A DNA stretch of 64,000 nucleotides. Origin: Oceaniferula spumae (GTDB taxonomy: Bacteria; Verrucomicrobiota; Verrucomicrobiia; Verrucomicrobiales; Akkermansiaceae). Below the pieces are notes generated by a model. It was not told the DNA's origin. It made no database searches and was given only the letters and a program-made list of their open reading frames with translations. The first letter of the stretch is position 1. Each line of letters opens with the position of its first letter. The stretch covers positions 992,001 through 1,056,000 of the forward strand of contig NZ_AP026866.1 of assembly GCF_042849255.1 (NCBI RefSeq), read 5' to 3'. Below are positions 62,907 to 64,000 of this stretch, piece by piece. The translations under genes and the position numbers were made by a program.

Positions 62907-64000
62907 TTACGGTTTAAATTCATCCGATCGGAATGGATAAGCAGGAAGCTCTTCAGCGTTCACAAGATTGACTTTGGGCATGCCTGCAAAGGCATAGCGA
63001 ACGTATAGCGGCTTTGATATTTCAGACGATTGCAGCACGACGGTTGATCCCTTGATCGCGGCTTGTGCGCGCACCCACTTCTTGGAATCGTCAGTGATCC
63101 AGAACGCGTTCGGGGCTTTGCCATCTATTGTTTTCAACCCTTCGGCATGATCAAAATGAACGATCACGATGTTTCCCATCGCTTCTACTTTTTTTACGAC
63201 TGGGCCTTGCGCGCTGACATCCTTCCCCAAGGTGTCGCGAGCCGCCAGCAATGCCAGGCGTTGACCGACTGGCAATTTATCTTTCGGGTGCACGTTCTTG
63301 ATGTCTCCAAGGTCGACGGTATTCGCGACGCTGACTCCTTTCAGATCCAGTGCCTGCATCTGGGATTCGCGCATCCATGCCCATGAGTGTGCGGTAGGAC
63401 TATCGGAGGCCTTATCAGGACTCGTGTCTGCTACTTTGCCGTAGCCTGGCAGCATGGTGATGAGGAAATGCATGTCCTCATTGCCCCATTCCTTTCTATA
63501 GCGCTGGATCCATTTTTTCAAAACATCGCCGTAAATCAACATACCCGAGTTACGTGAAAACCATGGCTCTTTCAACATGCCGAACATCGACTGGGTATTG
63601 CGCTCACCCTGATACCAGACCAAGCCACGGCAGGCATACGGTGCCAGCGGATGCATCATCGCGTTGTAGAGAATATTCGACTGACGGCGCAGGAACACGT
63701 CCTCTTGCTTGCTCCAGCCCTTCGGCCGATTCAGCACCTCCTTGATTTTACTCTTTGTCTCTGTATTAGCATCAAACTCATCCATCATGGTCTTGAAGTG
63801 AGGCACCGTATCCACCATATCGCGAGGCATCCACGCTTCTAACGATGAACTACCCCAGCAAGACAGAATGATGCCAATGGGCACATCGGCGGAAGCCTGG
63901 AGTGAGTGGGCAAACGAAAATGCCACTGCGCTGTCAGGGTAGCGGGCAATCCACTTTCCTTCGCAACGATCCTGCTCCGTGAAAGCCACCGTGCGTTTGA
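62907..64000 (-). CDS. Sialate O-acetylesterase-like protein (5' end outside window)
   Basis: Reads leftward from the window edge; the coding frame continues upstream through 64000 (codons K-R-T-V-A-F before the GTG at 63989), so that GTG is internal, not the start. About 364 residues visible. SCWGSSSLEAW, and WYQGERNT (family WYQGE motif) fit the SASA/sialate-esterase SGNH family, which acts on acetylated sugars. The nucleophile block lies outside the window. First known gene of the leftward unit with the SGNH and BD-FAE-like genes. Confidence 0.85.
   Translation of the reverse strand, partial: KRTVAFTEQDRCEGKWIARYPDSAVAFSFAHSLQASADVPIGIILSCWGSSSLEAWMPRDMVDTVPHFKTMMDEFDANTETKSKIKEVLNRPKGWSKQEDVFLRRQSNILYNAMMHPLAPYACRGLVWYQGERNTQSMFGMLKEPWFSRNSGMLIYGDVLKKWIQRYRKEWGNEDMHFLITMLPGYGKVADTSPDKASDSPTAHSWAWMRESQMQALDLKGVSVANTVDLGDIKNVHPKDKLPVGQRLALLAARDTLGKDVSAQGPVVKKVEAMGNIVIVHFDHAEGLKTIDGKAPNAFWITDDSKKWVRAQAAIKGSTVVLQSSEISKPLYVRYAFAGMPKVNLVNAEELPAYPFRSDEFKP

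Noticed and set aside
63987..63989. GTG as the start codon of the sialate-esterase-like gene
   Set aside because: The reading frame stays open to the window edge with family-like residues upstream (K-R-T-V), so this codon is internal.
39448..64000. SusC/SusD-type polysaccharide uptake locus
   Set aside because: No TonB-dependent receptor or SusD-like protein is encoded; only enzymes, esterases and a two-component system are seen.
1..64000. tRNA, rRNA, CRISPR array or insertion sequence
   Set aside because: No cloverleaf with a T-loop GTTCRA pattern, no spaced direct repeats and no transposase-like frame was found by reading; a covariance-model search could still reveal small RNAs.

Overview
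The window looks like chromosomal DNA of a member of the Verrucomicrobiota, probably a marine relative of the Akkermansiaceae/Rubritaleaceae. The evidence is four small secreted proteins ending in a PEP-CTERM signal (VPEPSS, a hydrophobic stretch, then RRRK/RRRR), a Kdo transferase (Gram-negative outer membrane), planctomycete/verrucomicrobial multidomain cytochrome and CotH/lamin-tail proteins, and a very large number of Cys-type S1 sulfatases. Most start codons have no recognisable Shine-Dalgarno sequence. No rRNA, tRNA, CRISPR array, insertion sequence or phage gene was seen.

Left part (1-39 kb): mostly housekeeping and cell-envelope genes. A leftward run (1-7.5 kb) encodes a zinc-ribbon/TPM protein (cut by the window edge), a low-complexity RGG/lysine-rich protein, WaaA, RsmD, an AsmA-like membrane protein, two unknown envelope proteins and an FtsB/DivIC-like division protein. 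Next come three PEP-CTERM genes (7.8-10.7 kb) with clear hairpin terminators; two are convergent paralogs and two share a similar upstream element. Then follow a small membrane protein, phosphate acetyltransferase, a YyaL-type thioredoxin-domain protein, a fourth PEP-CTERM protein, a coupled pair ending in an M23 peptidase, class II DAHP synthase next to a zinc-ribbon Ser/Thr kinase, two tandem PilT-like ATPases with a single-pass membrane protein, a PDZ protein, NadC, a large CotH/lamin-tail surface protein, an ABC-F ATPase, an 1882-residue five-CxxCH cytochrome/sugar-binding fusion, and IlvD.

Right part (39.4-64 kb): a sulfated-polysaccharide degradation island. It holds eight intact S1 sulfatases, the 3' remnant of a ninth, two BD-FAE-like carbohydrate esterases, an SGNH hydrolase, a sialate-O-acetylesterase-like gene (cut by the window edge), a DUF2961 (GH172-like) protein and a beta-helix (GH141-like) protein. 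In the middle are a sensor histidine kinase with two discoidin-like sensor domains and a NarL-type response regulator, the obvious candidate regulators. A plausible pathway is that secreted esterases remove acyl groups, sulfatases remove sulfate, the GH172/GH141-like enzymes cut the backbone or side chains, and the discoidin kinase senses the polymer or its fragments. There is no SusC/SusD pair and no formylglycine-generating enzyme in the window, although all eight sulfatases need one.

Points most worth checking are the degraded sulfatase upstream of 53,335, the sulfatase at 56,552-57,967 whose GKWH motif reads GKWD, the discoidin sensor kinase in the island, and a C-terminal module shared by the 904-residue sulfatase and the CotH/lamin-tail protein.
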